Positions 23,701-37,410 of a stretch of DNA of 64,000 bases are shown here, one piece after another. The notes beneath the pieces were generated by a model, which worked only from the letters and a program-made list of their open reading frames with translations, was not told the DNA's origin and searched no databases. Made by a program: the position numbers and the translations under genes. The stretch's first letter is position 1. The number at the start of each line of letters is the position of its first letter. This stretch comes from Panopea generosa (Eukaryota > Mollusca > Bivalvia > Adapedonta > Hiatellidae): the NCBI GenBank assembly GCA_029582155.1, contig CM055895.1, positions 62,287,078 to 62,351,077 of the forward strand, read 5' to 3'.

Positions 23701-24907
23701 TTCAATATAAATGGCGACAAACAATAAAAAAATAAATTGGGAACTATTCCTGCTACACCTAAATAATTTTTATTTTTTAAAAGAAAAATCTCGCGAATAT
23801 TTTTTTCTCGTTTTATCTAACCACAGATTTAAACCATTTCATAGACCATGATACAAGTTACTTGTTCATATTTATTCGACATTTCATATTTTATATAATG
23901 CTTTTTCAGTACTACTAATTTGATTAGCAGCTGGTTTGAGTTTTTACAAAAAAGCGAAAAAAATCTAAAAGATAAAAAGGTATCATTATCAATATTAAAC
24001 ACACAATGTTCAGATCATTAAAATAACATTTAATTACCCTTCATGAACAGACATAATAAAACCGAATCTGCATTTTGTTCAATTGATTGTTCTCTGGCCC
24101 CAAGAGTCCCTTTTATCCGATATATACATTAATATACCAAACAGATTAGTACGCACATTTTACTCCGTTCATAAAGTTTATCTGTCACAGATTATAATTA
24201 TACAAAATAAATTATCATATAAGAACCTTTTTTCTAAATGTCTAAATTATGAACTATTATCATCAACATAATACCGTTAGTATCTTAGAGCAATAATGAA
24301 AATTAAAATCCATGTATATGTGTAACAAATGTGGAATTATACACAACTGAAACATCCGAATATTATGATTGGGGTGGGGTTATTATCAAATAGATCCGAC
24401 GGATGAGTTGTGTGTGAATTGACATTCTTTACACATGGAATACCAAACAGAAAGCATGAATTTAGTTCTTAAAATTCCAATCCTTACGATACAATAATAT
24501 TTTGTTTTAGTTTCAGACACCCCTTAAGTAACATATATGAATGCAAACTGCATAGTAAGCGCGTAGAAATGCCTTTAAATGTAATAAAAAGTCTGGCTAA
24601 AGGGTTTTTATCGAAAAAAATAAGTATTTAAACAATAAGCGCTATCCAATTTAAATACTTTAAATACATGAAACTGAGATTGGAATAATTGAGCGTTTAT
24701 GATATGAACTTTCGTTTACTTCATAAGAAATAAGTGAATCTCGAATGAGTAAATGTAAACTTTGCTCATGGCATGTCAGTGCATATTTCCCGAATGTTCA
24801 ACTAATGATGATCATTCTTTTACATGTATTTACAATACATTCTATATATTAATTGTCAGTCACATTATACCGGTCAATTGATTATTTCTATTCGTTAATG
24901 GATGATA
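20741..24907. other. Non-genic, or possibly containing an unannotated 5' exon pair
   Basis: Minus frames of 91 codons (20774-21049) and 101 codons (22108-22413), plus an 83-codon plus frame (23243-23494), have more balanced base composition than their surroundings but match no family I know. About 120 bp beyond the 20774-21049 frame, plus-strand sequence 21170-21350 is also less AT-rich and ends in GCAG/GTAAAC, a plausible splice donor. This could mark a divergent transcription start, but nothing here proves it. Confidence 0.35.
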
Positions 24908-24990
24908 AATCGCGTGGTCCAGTTGTAGGGACATCGAACTAAGGATTGGAGTGTCATGGGTTGTAATAACTTGTTTCACATTTGAAGTAA
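24908..24990 (+). mobile_element. SINE head fragment, GTCCAG type
   Basis: GTGGTCCAGTTGTAGGGACATC followed by GGATTGGAGTGTCATGGGTT resembles the tRNA head seen at 29686 and 52475. It is strongly mutated and only the head is recognisable. Confidence 0.4.
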
Positions 24991-27186
24991 AATTAGTTTC
25001 AACTAAAATACTATGAAAACGTGAATCCTTCGGAGTGAATATTAAGTCGTCGGTCCCGTCTGCAGGAGAGCAATACGATTACCAAAGCGCAAGGAGGATC
25101 TGACAAAACGTCCACGTTAATCAGTAATACAAGAGCATAAACGCTTTCCCAAGTGATGTATTAGTATCAATATTCAGATTTCAGATTTATAGATGTTTAT
25201 ATCACTATCAGCAGGAGAGTAAAGACACCATAATTCTAAACTGTTCGCCAATCGGACAGTATATTTGAATATACAGAACCGCCTTTTGAAGCCATTCTTA
25301 TCAATTTAATCAGGTAATGAATTGGCATCAGCAAAGCTAGATGAGAAACCCGCCGAAACATTGTAGCGAAATATTCACTTAAATCACACTTTTTCATCGT
25401 AATTTGAAACATATGTTTGCTCCAAATAGATTTATTTACATACATCTTCTATCTCACAAGACACGTTACATATGCCACGTGAGACATCGCATTATCAGAT
25501 CTCATTATTATGCTGTCAATCTGAAAGACGTGATATCAAACTGATGTATGCTTTACGTATACAACTTGTCAAATATGAGATCGAATATCAGTATAGTATT
25601 GATTGTTTGACATATGTTCCACGTTATTTTGATTAGGAATGTTACAAGTGCCTGGTTTAAACAATCCATACTTTAGTATACCTACTTGATCCATAGTTTG
25701 TTTTCAAATTTGTGGCCAAAATTTAAGGTATAAAATCATTTGTACTAATCTGTAATCATATAAAACTCATTTTTTGAAATATGTCATAATTTTAAATGGT
25801 AGTGTTTCTGTTTGCGTTTTAATGCAGATCAAGCCGGGAGAATTAAAGGACAAAAAAGGAAAAAAAAAAAAGAATTGAATAATGCTTTTGCAAAATCTAT
25901 TTTAAAACGAATATTGCTATCAGTTCTGAGTTAAATCAAGATGATAACAGAAAATAGTAAAATTACCATGTTTTATTTTTCAAAATAATGTTCTACGTAC
26001 ACATGTTTAATTTGATCAATTCTAATAGCTTCATGAGAAGAGAAGAGGATACAAATTGAAGAGATATTCTCGACGAAATATCTGCAATTTAGATTTGGAA
26101 TAAAATACTAGATTAGAATTGTAAATCATAGTAACAATTAAAATTAAGGTGCCGTAACCTGATTTTGATCACAACCTGTGTTCGCTCACACCGTAAATTA
26201 TGAATATCGCGTACAAGTATTTCAACTTCCTGCACACTTGGCAATATTTACAAATAGTATCCAGGTGGTCATTGAATGCAAGGAAAAATATAAAAAATAT
26301 TGCTTCTGATACAAGTAAGAAAGTCATTTAATGATACAGACCTGAAAAATGTATTACTCACTATGTCCATATTTCAGTTTAGTTAAAGCCTTGACAAAAC
26401 CTACGTTTATTTACGTATATCAATTCGAAACACATCTGCTGAAAACTGATGCCTAACATGTCAAGGTCAAAAGTTTTCGCTTGCGCATGTCAGTAATTAT
26501 AGATGTTCTAGAGGAGTAGCTTTCTTATAGAAATTTGTTAACGATGAGTTTGAAAATTATCATAGGACCACATGTTAAATAAAGGATGAAAGGTTTGTTA
26601 TCAGAAGTGGATAAGAATAGGTGGATATATAAAAATGCATTAATAAGTTTTAGATAAAAGACATCTATTCTTTTAGATCAGTGCTTTTATTTTGTTACAA
26701 TGTCATTTTTTAAAAAATTAAAATTCGAAAAATCAAACATCTTTATGATGTTCAGTGAATTGATATTGTTATGAAATAAATGAGAAATATTTATTCATGT
26801 GAAAGGTAAGTGCAGTTTTATCTGCTTGCGTTTATTTGCGGTTCTGCAGCCTCACCTCAGTTTAGTAGAAAATTATTACTTTTTAGTTATTTAAATGTTA
26901 TGTACCAGCATTTAGTGTCAACATGCGTTTGTATTGAAATATTCAACGGAAGTTCTTAAGTGATCGGAAACTGGTAACATCTTACAAAAATATATTATAT
27001 AAAGTAAATAATAATTAATAAAACAATATTCTGAACGAAATGTAAATAGTACATATTGTATAACACAAAAGTCACTGCCCGACTTATTAAGCTGTAAAAT
27101 AAAAAAAGTATTTTTACTTTGTTAAAAGATTTGGTATTAAACAAAGATAAAATCAATCAGGTCTCATTTATCTACTATCGAATAAT
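24991..27186. other. Non-genic stretch
   Basis: A single 69-codon minus frame (25236-25445) is the only one of note, and it has no recognisable similarity. A short poly(A)-like run occurs at 25860-25871. Confidence 0.55.
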
Positions 27187-27409
27187 CTATCCCAGAACCT
27201 GATATCACCCGAAACCAGGTCTTTGAGTAACCAGTGAACAAGCAGTGAATTATATGCCTGTCCCGAAATTAATAAAGATTGGACGCTTACTAAACTATGA
27301 CGTCACTCAAACTTTCAGTTGAAGCAACTGACCAATAAACGTACTCAAATGCAGCTTTCCCTGACATTGCTATTTAACGGACCGAATCGGTTATTGGGTT
27401 CGTTCTACA
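27187..27409 (+). repeat. Dispersed repeat X, copy 2, uninterrupted
   Basis: Aligned with the split copy at 17889-18354: CTATCCCAGAACCTGATATC, CAGGTCTTTGAG at the MITE site of copy 1, ATGCCTGTCCC, CRE TGACGTCA (27298-27305), GACCAATAAACG, ATTTAACGGAC and the end CGTTCTACA. It shows the empty insertion site. Confidence 0.85.
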
Positions 27410-28703
27410 GCCTAACGCATGAACATAGATATTAGAAAGTCATATCAAGAACAGAATCGAACAGTGAAGTAATAAATTAAAACAGACAAGATGTGTATTT
27501 GTTTTCTGTGATTGAAAATAGTTCATACAATGGACAATGTATGTATTGTGATATATAAATGATTAAACAAAATAATATATCACATTCTTAATTGATTCAA
27601 CTTTATAAATGGAGCTATATTTGATAATCCTATATAATAAATTGTTATATTTTATGTATTATATACTGAACAGTTTAGCCAACACTTTCATGCAATATTA
27701 AGTGTAACATATAACAACTATATAATACAAAAAAAATTTCGATACATATTTTAATATATTTAACTCTATTTGTTAAAGTCTATAGAGAAACTTCAACCGA
27801 TTTATTATTCATTCTATAGTTTGGCTGAAATGTTATTGAAAAACACATTTACTTCCCTTTACATTGATATGAGAGCGATCTAGGACGACAAAAGCTGGTA
27901 AACGTGATATAATCATCGATTCTGTTTGTTACAGACTCAAATTCATTTTTTTGCGTCTCTGAAGTAGTATGTCCACATTTGGGCATATATCCTATTTTTA
28001 ATGTACCCTTTGGAATTTCTCATGTTATTTTACTGACAAATGTTTTTGTATTGAGTATATAAACATATTCGAATTATAAAGAAGACACATGTGTGTGGCT
28101 TGCAAAATGTATTTGACTGTCCGAGGACCAATAACTGGCTTTATATGAAATCACTTAACTATGACATGTTTATTAATTAACAACTGGACTAGTTGTATTG
28201 GCTCAGTTAAGTAAATATTGACCCAACTCCAGTCACATGACAAGAATAGTTTTATATGACACGTCTAATTTGATAGGGTTAAACAATAATGTATAGTACT
28301 CACTCTTAAACGATCTTGTCAAGTCAACAATACATTCTTTGATTTACGTTAATATCGATATCACTTAAACGCTTAATTCCAACCTCTCTATATCAACTGA
28401 AGCGCCAGTTGTATATATACATTATACTTGATGTGGTTATAATCAAAACGGAAATATGAATACTAACTGATAAAAGGAGAACGCGTTCAATAACAGAATA
28501 AAGCGGATTTGGTTTTATTGAGCTTGTTTACGTGGGGTAATGAACTAAGCAAAACCCCTTACACAACGTGCAGCGTAATAAGCGATATTATATATTCTGA
28601 CAATACTTATTAAGCGCCATGATGTAATGGAAACGGACCGGAAACCAAACCGATGAGTCGATGTACGTGGCGGTATTTTACGACTGCCACACAGCACGTG
28701 CGG
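27410..28703. other. Non-genic stretch
   Basis: Very AT-rich; no open frame of 60 codons, no repeat identified. Confidence 0.55.
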
Positions 28704-29177
28704 CTGTTACTGTAAGTGTCACTACACAGTTGATTTTTTTTCTTTGTCATATATAAAATAAGGCCAAGGTAAAATAAATCCACATAAAATCTTTTTGAAA
28801 GTACTTTTCATAGTCGGAATGTAGGAATATATCCGCTTATAAAAATGCACAATAAATGATAAGTTGGCCAGCTTGTGTTTTTAAAAAAGTGCTGTGATAC
28901 CCTAAGAATTGTTTAATAAAAGAAGTCCTCAATGGCTCATAATTACATGCATCTGCAAAAGTCTGTTTAAGTCCTTTCAGAACTATTATAGCTGTAATAG
29001 TGACTTACTTTTGAAGTATACGCCAGCATTTGCTCTATTCATCTACAGCAAGAAGTCACAGCCACTATTAACCATATTGGAAATATATCAGACCAAAACT
29101 ACATAAAATTGTTTAAGCGCAAGAATCTTGCTACCGTTGCAACAAGGGACGCAACTGTGTAGTGAGACGTGTAACAG
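28704..29177 (+). mobile_element. MITE family Y, copy 1
   Basis: Terminal inverted repeats TCACTACACAGTTG (28719-28732) and CAACTGTGTAGTGA (29152-29165). Further out, CTGTTAC (28704-28710) and GTAACAG (29171-29177) also pair. The interior (for example AGAAGTCCTCAA, GCCAGCATTTGCTCTA, GTTTAAGCGCAAGAATC) matches copies at 59067-59524 and, reversed, 40143-40584. It has no transposase and depends on an autonomous relative. A 65-codon frame inside it is a by-product. Confidence 0.82.
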
Positions 29178-29685
29178 TCAAACATATCTGACAAGAGGAT
29201 TCCGTAAGAGCTAACAACGAGAACAAGAAAGAAAATAGCTGAATCTGATTATGTTTTATTTAAGTTTCTATAATTACACAATTTATTAACTCTGTTTAAA
29301 ATCCGAATTGTTTTAAATTGTACATTTTAAGAGTTAATGCAATACCTTACAACAGGAATTGCTTTGTCTCGTCAACTATTAATGAAGACAATACCTTTTA
29401 TATTTCTTTGGACGGTGTGTCACTTAAGATAAGCTGATACTTCGCCAAATATAGAACCAGTGTGTGTCTAGGTAATTATGTGGAACTTTCACGGTGAGCA
29501 ATACAACTGATAAGAATTCCGCTTTTGAGTGCAATAATTAATCATTAATGTTTATCTTTTAGTGATAATGACCATTTGTAAAGCGTCTAATGTATAAAGT
29601 AGAAGGTAATTAATGAATTTTTAAATCGAAAATTAGAGTTATTACTACTTTATATTCACATACGTTATATAAATGTTGAATGAAG
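29178..29685. other. Non-genic stretch
   Basis: Nothing recognised. Confidence 0.5.
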
Positions 29686-29790
29686 TGCGTTGTCCAGTGG
29701 TAGAGAATCGGTCACATGTTAAGGGCGTGTGGGTCGTTGGTTATATCCTCCGCCAAAGCTACATGTATGTGTGATGTATTTAAACAAAAC
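29686..29790 (+). mobile_element. SINE fragment, GTCCAG-type tRNA head
   Basis: TTGTCCAGTGGTAGAGAATCGG and GGGTCGTTGGTTATATCC are a tRNA-like head with A and B box remnants, followed by CTACATGTATGTGTGATGTA. Similar to 52475-52560. The body beyond is not clearly delimited. Confidence 0.55.
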
Positions 29791-31560
29791 ATTTTATACT
29801 TAGAACTGGTTTTACCCAGGTCGACATCAAGCGGGATTTGAAGTTGCAATAACAAGTTGTATCACAATCAAAGTAAAATGAATAAGTTTGAATAAGTTTA
29901 AATCGAATCACTGTTTAAACCACCAACGATATTCACATTTATAAGTCTGTAAATGCAATATAAATTCGCAGAAATAACATTTAACATTAGGAGAAAACAT
30001 ATGTCTGGTGTAACAGTCACCATAACAGAATAGACACAAACAGTGTATAATACAATACTAATGAGGAATTCACAACAATAGCAACTGCCTTGAAAGGAGG
30101 CATCAACAGAACTTTATAGCTTACACTTTGGTACAGTATAACCAAACGCGACTATGTAAAATTAATCCTGCTAACGAGTATTTACAAATAACACATACAC
30201 CATGCATATCTGGTGTATAATTTAAATATGAAAACAAAATAAAACATAATCCTAAAATGCGTAAGTACTGAATAACAATTCAAAAGTTAGAGCAGTAAGA
30301 TAGTAGATGATATGACATAGTATGACATGACACGATATGTCCAGTACCTCCGTTCGTAAAAGTATTTTTGAGAAAACTACTTTATCGACTGTAAAATGAT
30401 CAACGTCAATCATGCATTTCTTATGTTGCTGAATCATAGATCAAAATCTTTCTTTTGTAAATAATTTGATTTGTTTAGCAAAGATGGATTTAAAGTAATA
30501 TTAACCCCATCACATCAACAGACGGTGATGCAGAAGTGTTTTATAATAATAAGTAATAAGTTTTTTTTGTGATAATGGTAGTAGCGTTTTGTTTTACAAC
30601 CATATTACATGTTATTATCCTGTGTTAGTTTCAAACAAATTGTCTAGTATTGGTATATGCATATGTCAATATGAGGTGTCGTGGAGTTATATCCTGTAAC
30701 TGTGTTTTTAATGTATAAAATAAAGAATAATTTGTTTGTCAAATTCGAATTGCAAAAACATTAAATACTTGATTCCCTGCAATTACATTCTGCCAGACAC
30801 ATTAAAGTTAGCATATTCAAATTACTTGAGACGTAATGGCCGCAATCATTTTCCCCATGCATTTGACATCCGACACTGTAAGTCACCTTAGGAAATAAAA
30901 ATGTCTACTATTGTAGAAAATAAGAAGAATAAAACATAAATTACCTTACAATACGCTATATTAGTTTCTTTCTGCAACGTCCCTGTCTCTGATAAGTGAC
31001 ACAATGTCATTTCAACTGTTCATGAATAATGGCATCCTTAACTAAATTTGAAGGTTTGTGTTATTCCATAGAACCTTTTATGTATTTTTCGCATAGCAGA
31101 TTACATTCGTCTGCAGTTAGTTCATGAATAATAAGAAATGCCGACAGAAATGTTTCAAATGTTCATACAAGTTGGAATTGAATACATGTCGTTAATGAAA
31201 TGAAACGGGAACTTAGCTATAAATGCTCAATTGTAAACGTGCAATTGCAAAAGGTATAAATATATACAATTTAAATACAATAACTGAAAATTTAATATTG
31301 TTTGCTCTCATCTATTGAAACGTCTGATAACTCGGAAGTTAAAATTACTCCAGGATCTATGGGTAAATGTTAAGAATGCATTATACTTCACATATAATTT
31401 GACTCGGTACGCTATCGCATCATGGGAACCTCATACACCTCAGTTATAACCGTTACAGCAAATGTGACTCTAGTCGACTCAGGCTATGTGGTATAAACTT
31501 ATAGAACGCTTTCTACCGTTTGAATTCTACTTTCTATGATACCAGAAACAACATTCAATG
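29791..31560. other. Non-genic stretch
   Basis: One 61-codon minus frame (30252-30437), not recognisable. No repeat family of this window found. Confidence 0.5.
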
Positions 31561-31727
31561 AAGAGGTTTAACGCCATTGTCAACACATTCTAGGTTATAT
31601 ATGGTATATCCATTTGTTTTTGATGGAGGAAGACCTAAGAATGATTTGAGTGGAACCATCACCGTCCAACCTACCTAAGGAGGTAAGTGATCTTGAAACT
31701 GCGACGTAGATCACTTGGCAACTGTTA
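31561..31727 (-). mobile_element. SINE with Ser-type head, internally deleted
   Basis: Plus-strand order TATATGGTATATCCATTTG, GATGGAGGAAGACC, GAGTGGAACCATCACCGTCC then AGGAGGTAAGTGATC matches the tail and body of the copy at 51862-52100. Most of the tRNA head (anticodon to B-box part) is missing or rearranged, leaving only a GATCACTTGGCA-like remnant. Confidence 0.6.
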
Positions 31728-32321
31728 TCATAAATACAGAATTTATTTATTTATATCAATCAAATTATTTTCTTAAACAAATATGTTGCTACTTAAAGGA
31801 ACCATGCTGTTAAATTGACAGCAGATATAACAGAAAAAAATCTCAACAACGTTCTTCACTTTTCTTTAATCACAATAACCTTTTCAACGTATAGTCTTAC
31901 CGTTATTTTAAACGATGAGACGATTTTATAATTCATGTTTGATGAAAATATTCTAGGCATAACACCAGCTCTAGAGAAAATATATCAGTTAATAAATGAC
32001 AAGTTGACCCAAATAACTCTTATAGATGCGGCGGGCCTTAACTCATTAGTTAATATAATACCAGACGTTTTACAAATGCTGTCTAAGATAATGGACATGT
32101 ATGTCGTCTTTTAATACACCCAACGCTTATCGCTATAAGCATCTAGACGGTATAAGATATATACAATAGACTAAATATCAAATTGAACCAGAGCAAAATA
32201 ACAAATGACATTTAAACACCTAAGGATTGATGCCGTTTTGTCATTATTCCCTAGCTGCTCTGACATCTGAAACTTATCAAATACATATACATATGTATAA
32301 CGGCAGCGAAGCTTTGTCATA
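31728..32321. other. Non-genic stretch
   Basis: Nothing recognised; no open frame of 60 codons. Confidence 0.5.
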
Positions 32322-32500
32322 ATGCAGAGGATAATGTGTTGGCAGCTCAAACTAGATATTGATGGTCGGTCCCTAGCTTGATCTGGTGGTCTTTCAAAAA
32401 CCCAATGTTGGTTTTACCCGAGAAGCGGATTCATGAGCATAAGCTCTGTGTTCACTTCGTTTGCTTAGCAATCGAGCTAAATTAGTATAAACTAAACTAT
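32322..32500 (+). mobile_element. SINE family B, degraded
   Basis: The head is worn (AGAGGATAATGTGTTGGCAG, GATGGTCGGTCCC). The body is good: ACCCGAGAAGCGGATTCATGAG, CATAAGCTCTG, ACTTCGTTTGCTTAGCAATCG, TTAGTATAAACTAAAC. The same blocks appear in the 20540-20732 copy. Confidence 0.65.
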
Positions 32501-35072
32501 AAACTATAACTAAACTATAACTTTATTGCCTTTGTCTATATGTTTACCAGAGTATATTATTTATTTTTGTTTTTATATCAACACATTGTCTTATCAATAA
32601 ACCAAATGTCTACTAGCCATTACATTGAATAGTATATGTCTTCACAAGACTCGCCTCTGGTATGGTAACAAAATAATTGTAAGTACGTTTCGATTTGGAA
32701 ATAGTCAATAGCCAATTGCTTCTCAATTTAAAACATATATAACAATGGTAAAATAAGCGTTTATTAAACGAAAAAAATATAAACAACAAAAACTATTTCA
32801 CCTAATTTTGTAATATTGTGGTTGATTTATTTACCAATTGTTCATTTCCGACCAGTTATTGAATGATTTATTAAGCCAAACTCCGTACCGATTTCTACTT
32901 GAGATTTTCATTAACTCCAACTTTTTAAAACGCTTCTACTTCATCTACAGTTATCATTTCGGACGTTATTCTTCAACAATGAGTAAAAGTTTGTTCCTAC
33001 TTTAATTATGTATGGTCATTTTGATATGTAATGAATAAAAGTTACCGTTTACAGAAATTGAAATTTTTGAGTTTAGAAAAATCTCAGCTTGAAATGTTTA
33101 GTGAAACCGAGTCCTGAATCTTTAAAGCTGAGCTTAAACTTTAAGAATTAAGTGTAAGAGTACAATGGTATTACACAGTTTACTTGATTGATGTATATTC
33201 AGGGTAAAACAAACATATATAAGTTACATTAAATATACATACTTAATTACAAATAAAATGAAGATAAATTAGTAAAACGTCATTTATAACTATCAATCAT
33301 ATTATATAAAATTAGTTAAGTATTGCAAAATATATATTAAATATACAGTATCACATAATTGCAATTTTAATAATAATGTTTTGGCAAAATTTAATGTAAA
33401 AATGGTTACTGATCCATCACAATAAATATTCTATGGAAACTATGGTAAGTTAAATGAAATGAATAGCAAAGTTTCAAGTTTCAAGGTTATTCAGCAATCG
33501 GCAAATTATGCCTTTGGCCATTTACAAAGTTTTACAAAGAAATAGCAAATTTCAAAGAAGTAATCAATTAATGCAGCAATGAGCATACATGATTGTGTGT
33601 AATAACCTTGGATTGTCCATAAAGCCCTAAAGCTTATTTCCTAATGAGGTCTTTGGTATTACACTTGCAAAGAATATACATTACAAAATTGCAGTTGAAG
33701 ACTTTACAGCAGCAAAATCAAGTAAAAATAGTTTTAAGTGATTTTTATGAACAAGAAGAAAGAAAAATACACAAAAACGACATAATAAAAAGGACAAAGG
33801 TAGGGAATTTAATTCCTTTCACCGAATCAAAATCGGTTAAAATGACTCGTGTATGCTAAAACAATTGAAAAAAAATCCTTTCGACTAGACAAGATATCAC
33901 GTGACTGAATTAAGTCTCGCATGACTGAATTAAAGCTGAAAGTAATCAATATGTCACACCAGACATCATGTGACAAAATAATGCTAAAGATCAATAACGA
34001 TTTATTTATCGTTTTATCCCTGATCATCTGATTTTAGAATATACACAATGCAACACAGACATAGAGCTCAATATGGTTGTTCAAACTATCTATTTGTTCT
34101 TGCAAAGTTATTTCATTTTCTATTCCTATATGCATTTAGTATACGCTGCTGCGCACGGGTATATTCCAGTTACACAATGATATAAAACACGTCTCGAATG
34201 CGGAAAGCTTTGGATTCAGAATAAAAATTAACACGATGTCACGCTCGTCATTTTAAGAATGGTTATATAACAAATATAACTATGTTCTCTTTTTGAATAA
34301 TGTGTATAGAAGGAAGTGCCAATTTATTTGTCGCGGTATTGATACATATATACGAATACATTGAACAAACGCTTAGCATAATCTGTTCGTATACGCTATG
34401 AATACTTTTTAACTCGAAGTCAAATTTGTTATTTTGGTTATCAAGTTGCAGATAAAATCATAGTAAAACGTAATTTAATATTTCTTCATATCTCTTTTGC
34501 AGACGGAATACAAACAATCTAGCTAGTTTGTTCATAAAAAAACACTAATTAGAATGTCGCCAGAACACAAACCGTCATTAGACTGTTTGACCGGCCCTAA
34601 GTCAAACTTTACATAATAATTCGTATAGTTTACGTTGTCGAAACAACATAATTTACTACTAAGGCTCATATTTAATTTTAAAACGCCTCTGTTAGTCACC
34701 GTATGGTTGATGCTGTTGTATTTGCTACATGGATAGATATCACGCTGCTTTTCAAAATCTGCGATCATTTAAGATATAAATGGTAGGTTATACTAAAATG
34801 TTATTCATAATATTAATATTTTTTATAATAATGAAAACTTGCAGTATTCAGCCATAATGTTGATATTTGTATGGCATTACAAGGACGTTATAGAATGCAT
34901 ATATGCTAAGGCATATTTACATGTGGAATATACAGCAACCACAGCAATTAAAAAAAGAACAATACGCAGACCATTCAAAATTGTTACAGCATATACATAC
35001 AGAAGAAGTGACACTACAGGTCACCACTTTGGAACGGTGTCTAGCACAACTACCACTGGGGAGTTTAACTAG
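32501..35072. other. Non-genic stretch
   Basis: Short frames at 33644-33859, 33827-34027, 34532-34768 and 34839-35223 are unrecognised and overlap on opposite strands or in other frames. A 17-base duplication (ATGACTGAATTAA type) occurs near 33902-33935. Confidence 0.5.
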
Positions 35073-35281
35073 CCTATCCAAGAACCTGATATCTCACAAA
35101 TCAGGTATATTTACCATCAATGAAAAAGTAGGGAATCCTATGCCGAACCACAATTCACAGCAATTGAATCGCTTACTTTACTGTTCACGTCTTTCCGTGG
35201 AAGCAACTAACCAATCAAAGTGATCGAATGCAGCTTTCCAAACGTTGTTATTTAACGGACTATTTCGGAGTCCGAACTACA
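35073..35281 (+). repeat. Dispersed repeat X, copy 3, uninterrupted
   Basis: CTATCCAAGAACCTGATATC, AATCAGGTATATTTACC at the MITE site of copy 1, AAAAAGTAGGGAATCC, AACCAATCAAAGTG, ATTTAACGGACT and CGAACTACA align with copies 1 and 2. The CRE core has decayed to TTCACGTC here. It is the second empty site for the nested MITE. Confidence 0.8.
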
Positions 35282-37234
35282 GACTAGGAGTTTAAGCTTG
35301 GTTTACTGGGGCACCTAATCGATCTCGCCGTTTCACAATCACAACTTAAAACGAGGCAGTGTAAATAAAAATAATCCCAAACATTATTTCTTATAGGTGC
35401 AGTAGCATTTTGATGTTGTTGCTATAACTAAAAATATGAATTTAATTATGCATTTGTTTCTTCTCTCCGCCACACGATAACGAACTGCACCTTTTGAGTC
35501 TCAGTATTACAGAAAACATTGTTTCAAATTTGCCAGCGTGCAATCACACTAAGAATTTCTGATATTATTTTCATAGTCTGTTGGGAATGCATAAACCGAT
35601 ATTCAGTGGTATAAGGACACCAACAGGCGTTCAGTGTGCATATTGTTCTTGCCTTTAGCTTTATAAATTTTTCATAAATTGTTATAAATTTATTAAAATT
35701 AGTTGTGTTTGAATAGATTCATTAAGATTCATATAACATTCTAAGTCCGACTGCCCTATCCGTATACTTACACACATTTATTCGCCGATGAGACGTGAAC
35801 AAACAAACCGATTAAATCTACGCTATGTACATTACTTTTCCGAGAAGAGAAGATTTAATTGGTCTGGTTGTCGTATGTTGTTCGTTCATTGCTCCGGATA
35901 TTCATATACAATGTACACTAGACAGGCAGGTTTTGAACGTTATATTGTACTTCATGGATACATGTCTTTGACAGCAAAGAAAGGTTATTATCAATTTGAC
36001 TTGTTTCAGTTAATATCTAATTAAAAAATCAATGAAACCATGTGGTCATCGCCTTGTTAGAACCTTGGGGGCGAAACAAGTTCACCGAGGTTAATGCACT
36101 TGTTTTGAAGCCGTAAGATCCCTGCATATTATATCAAACGCATAATATATCATTTTACTTACGTTTTATGGTTTTGTAAATAGCCAGAGGCACGTCTGAA
36201 TCCAAGTGTCATAAAGAATGACTTAAACTGAGTACGTAATCTCAAATAAAGAGAAACAATGAGACGTACGTCAAATCTATAGATCGATGCTTTTAACAAA
36301 TGGATAGGAATTGAAAATAAGCCCAGAAATGTGTCCTTTTATTCCAGAATTGTTACAAAAAGACAACAATAACGTTGATCATATTAATAAACTGATTGAA
36401 ATGATTGAAAATAAGTAAAACTATTATTTATTCCAGAGTTGTTTAATAAGCACCAAATAAAACCAGTTTTTATAAATATGCAAGAAAAACAAGATATATA
36501 GAGATGCATATTCACAATGTTTATGTTTGGAGATTATTATTTGTGAATAACCAGATATAAATGTACAGAACAAACTACGGCGAGCGCGCCTATCTACAAT
36601 GCAAACCATAGACACAATATCAATGCATCTGCCAAACCAAAAAAAAAATGGTTTATCTGTTGGTGTGGTTTCAAGAAACTAACACATTGATCTCAATTAA
36701 TACAGATTAGCATATCATCAACCAAACGCATATGAATAACTATTTGGTTCAAGAGATGTTCAATAGACGCATTTCTTGCTTCGCCTGGTAACTGTCTATT
36801 TCTACAGATTTCGATAACGAGGAATATGTATTAGTCAGTTTCTTTTAGGGGAATTAGGTGTCGTTGGGGGAAATAATTGTCGCTGTAAATGGTCAATTTG
36901 TCATGTACGACTTTATTGTTCTCGAAATAAACCCAGCCTCACGACAATATATATCAATACTATAATGAAAAAAATATATCACCGATTAAAACACATTTGC
37001 AACAATCTTTACATAGCGGATATGTTGATGTGATTTTCATGTTTCGTTTGTTTCCTGGATAATCGTCAGTTTGTTCAAAACATCAAGAAGTTTATAAACT
37101 GAGGTCATGCTCCTTTGATTTAGAGCACACTGCATGTTTAGTAGTTGACCCTTTGCATATGGTCACCACACATTTTTTTCTCTTCAATTGTACGGTAATC
37201 CGACTGAATTACAACTCGATGCTGTCGGTGTCTC
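35282..37234. other. Non-genic stretch
   Basis: Frames of 78 codons (plus, 35788-36024) and 63 codons (minus, 36424-36615) have no recognisable similarity. No repeat identified. Confidence 0.5.
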
Positions 37235-37410
37235 ATCCAGCTAATGCCCAGAAATGTTAAAATTTCACAAGCGTATATGAACCGTTCTCAAGTCCGCTTT
37301 CTTGGTAAAGCCAGTACTGAATGTTGTTATTTGAGTAACATTGGGTATAGCTTGGGTACCGAACCCACAACATCGACAAGCACTCTATCCACTACACTAC
37401 CGACCGCCTT
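37235..37410 (-). mobile_element. SINE family B with good tRNA head
   Basis: On minus, A box TAGTGTAGTGG (37389-37399) fits TRGYNNARNGG and the B-box region GGGTTCGGTACCC lies at 37354-37366. The body has TTACCAAGAAAGCGGACTTG and CATATACGCTTGTG. The 72-codon plus frame across it is an artefact of the SINE. Confidence 0.75.
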
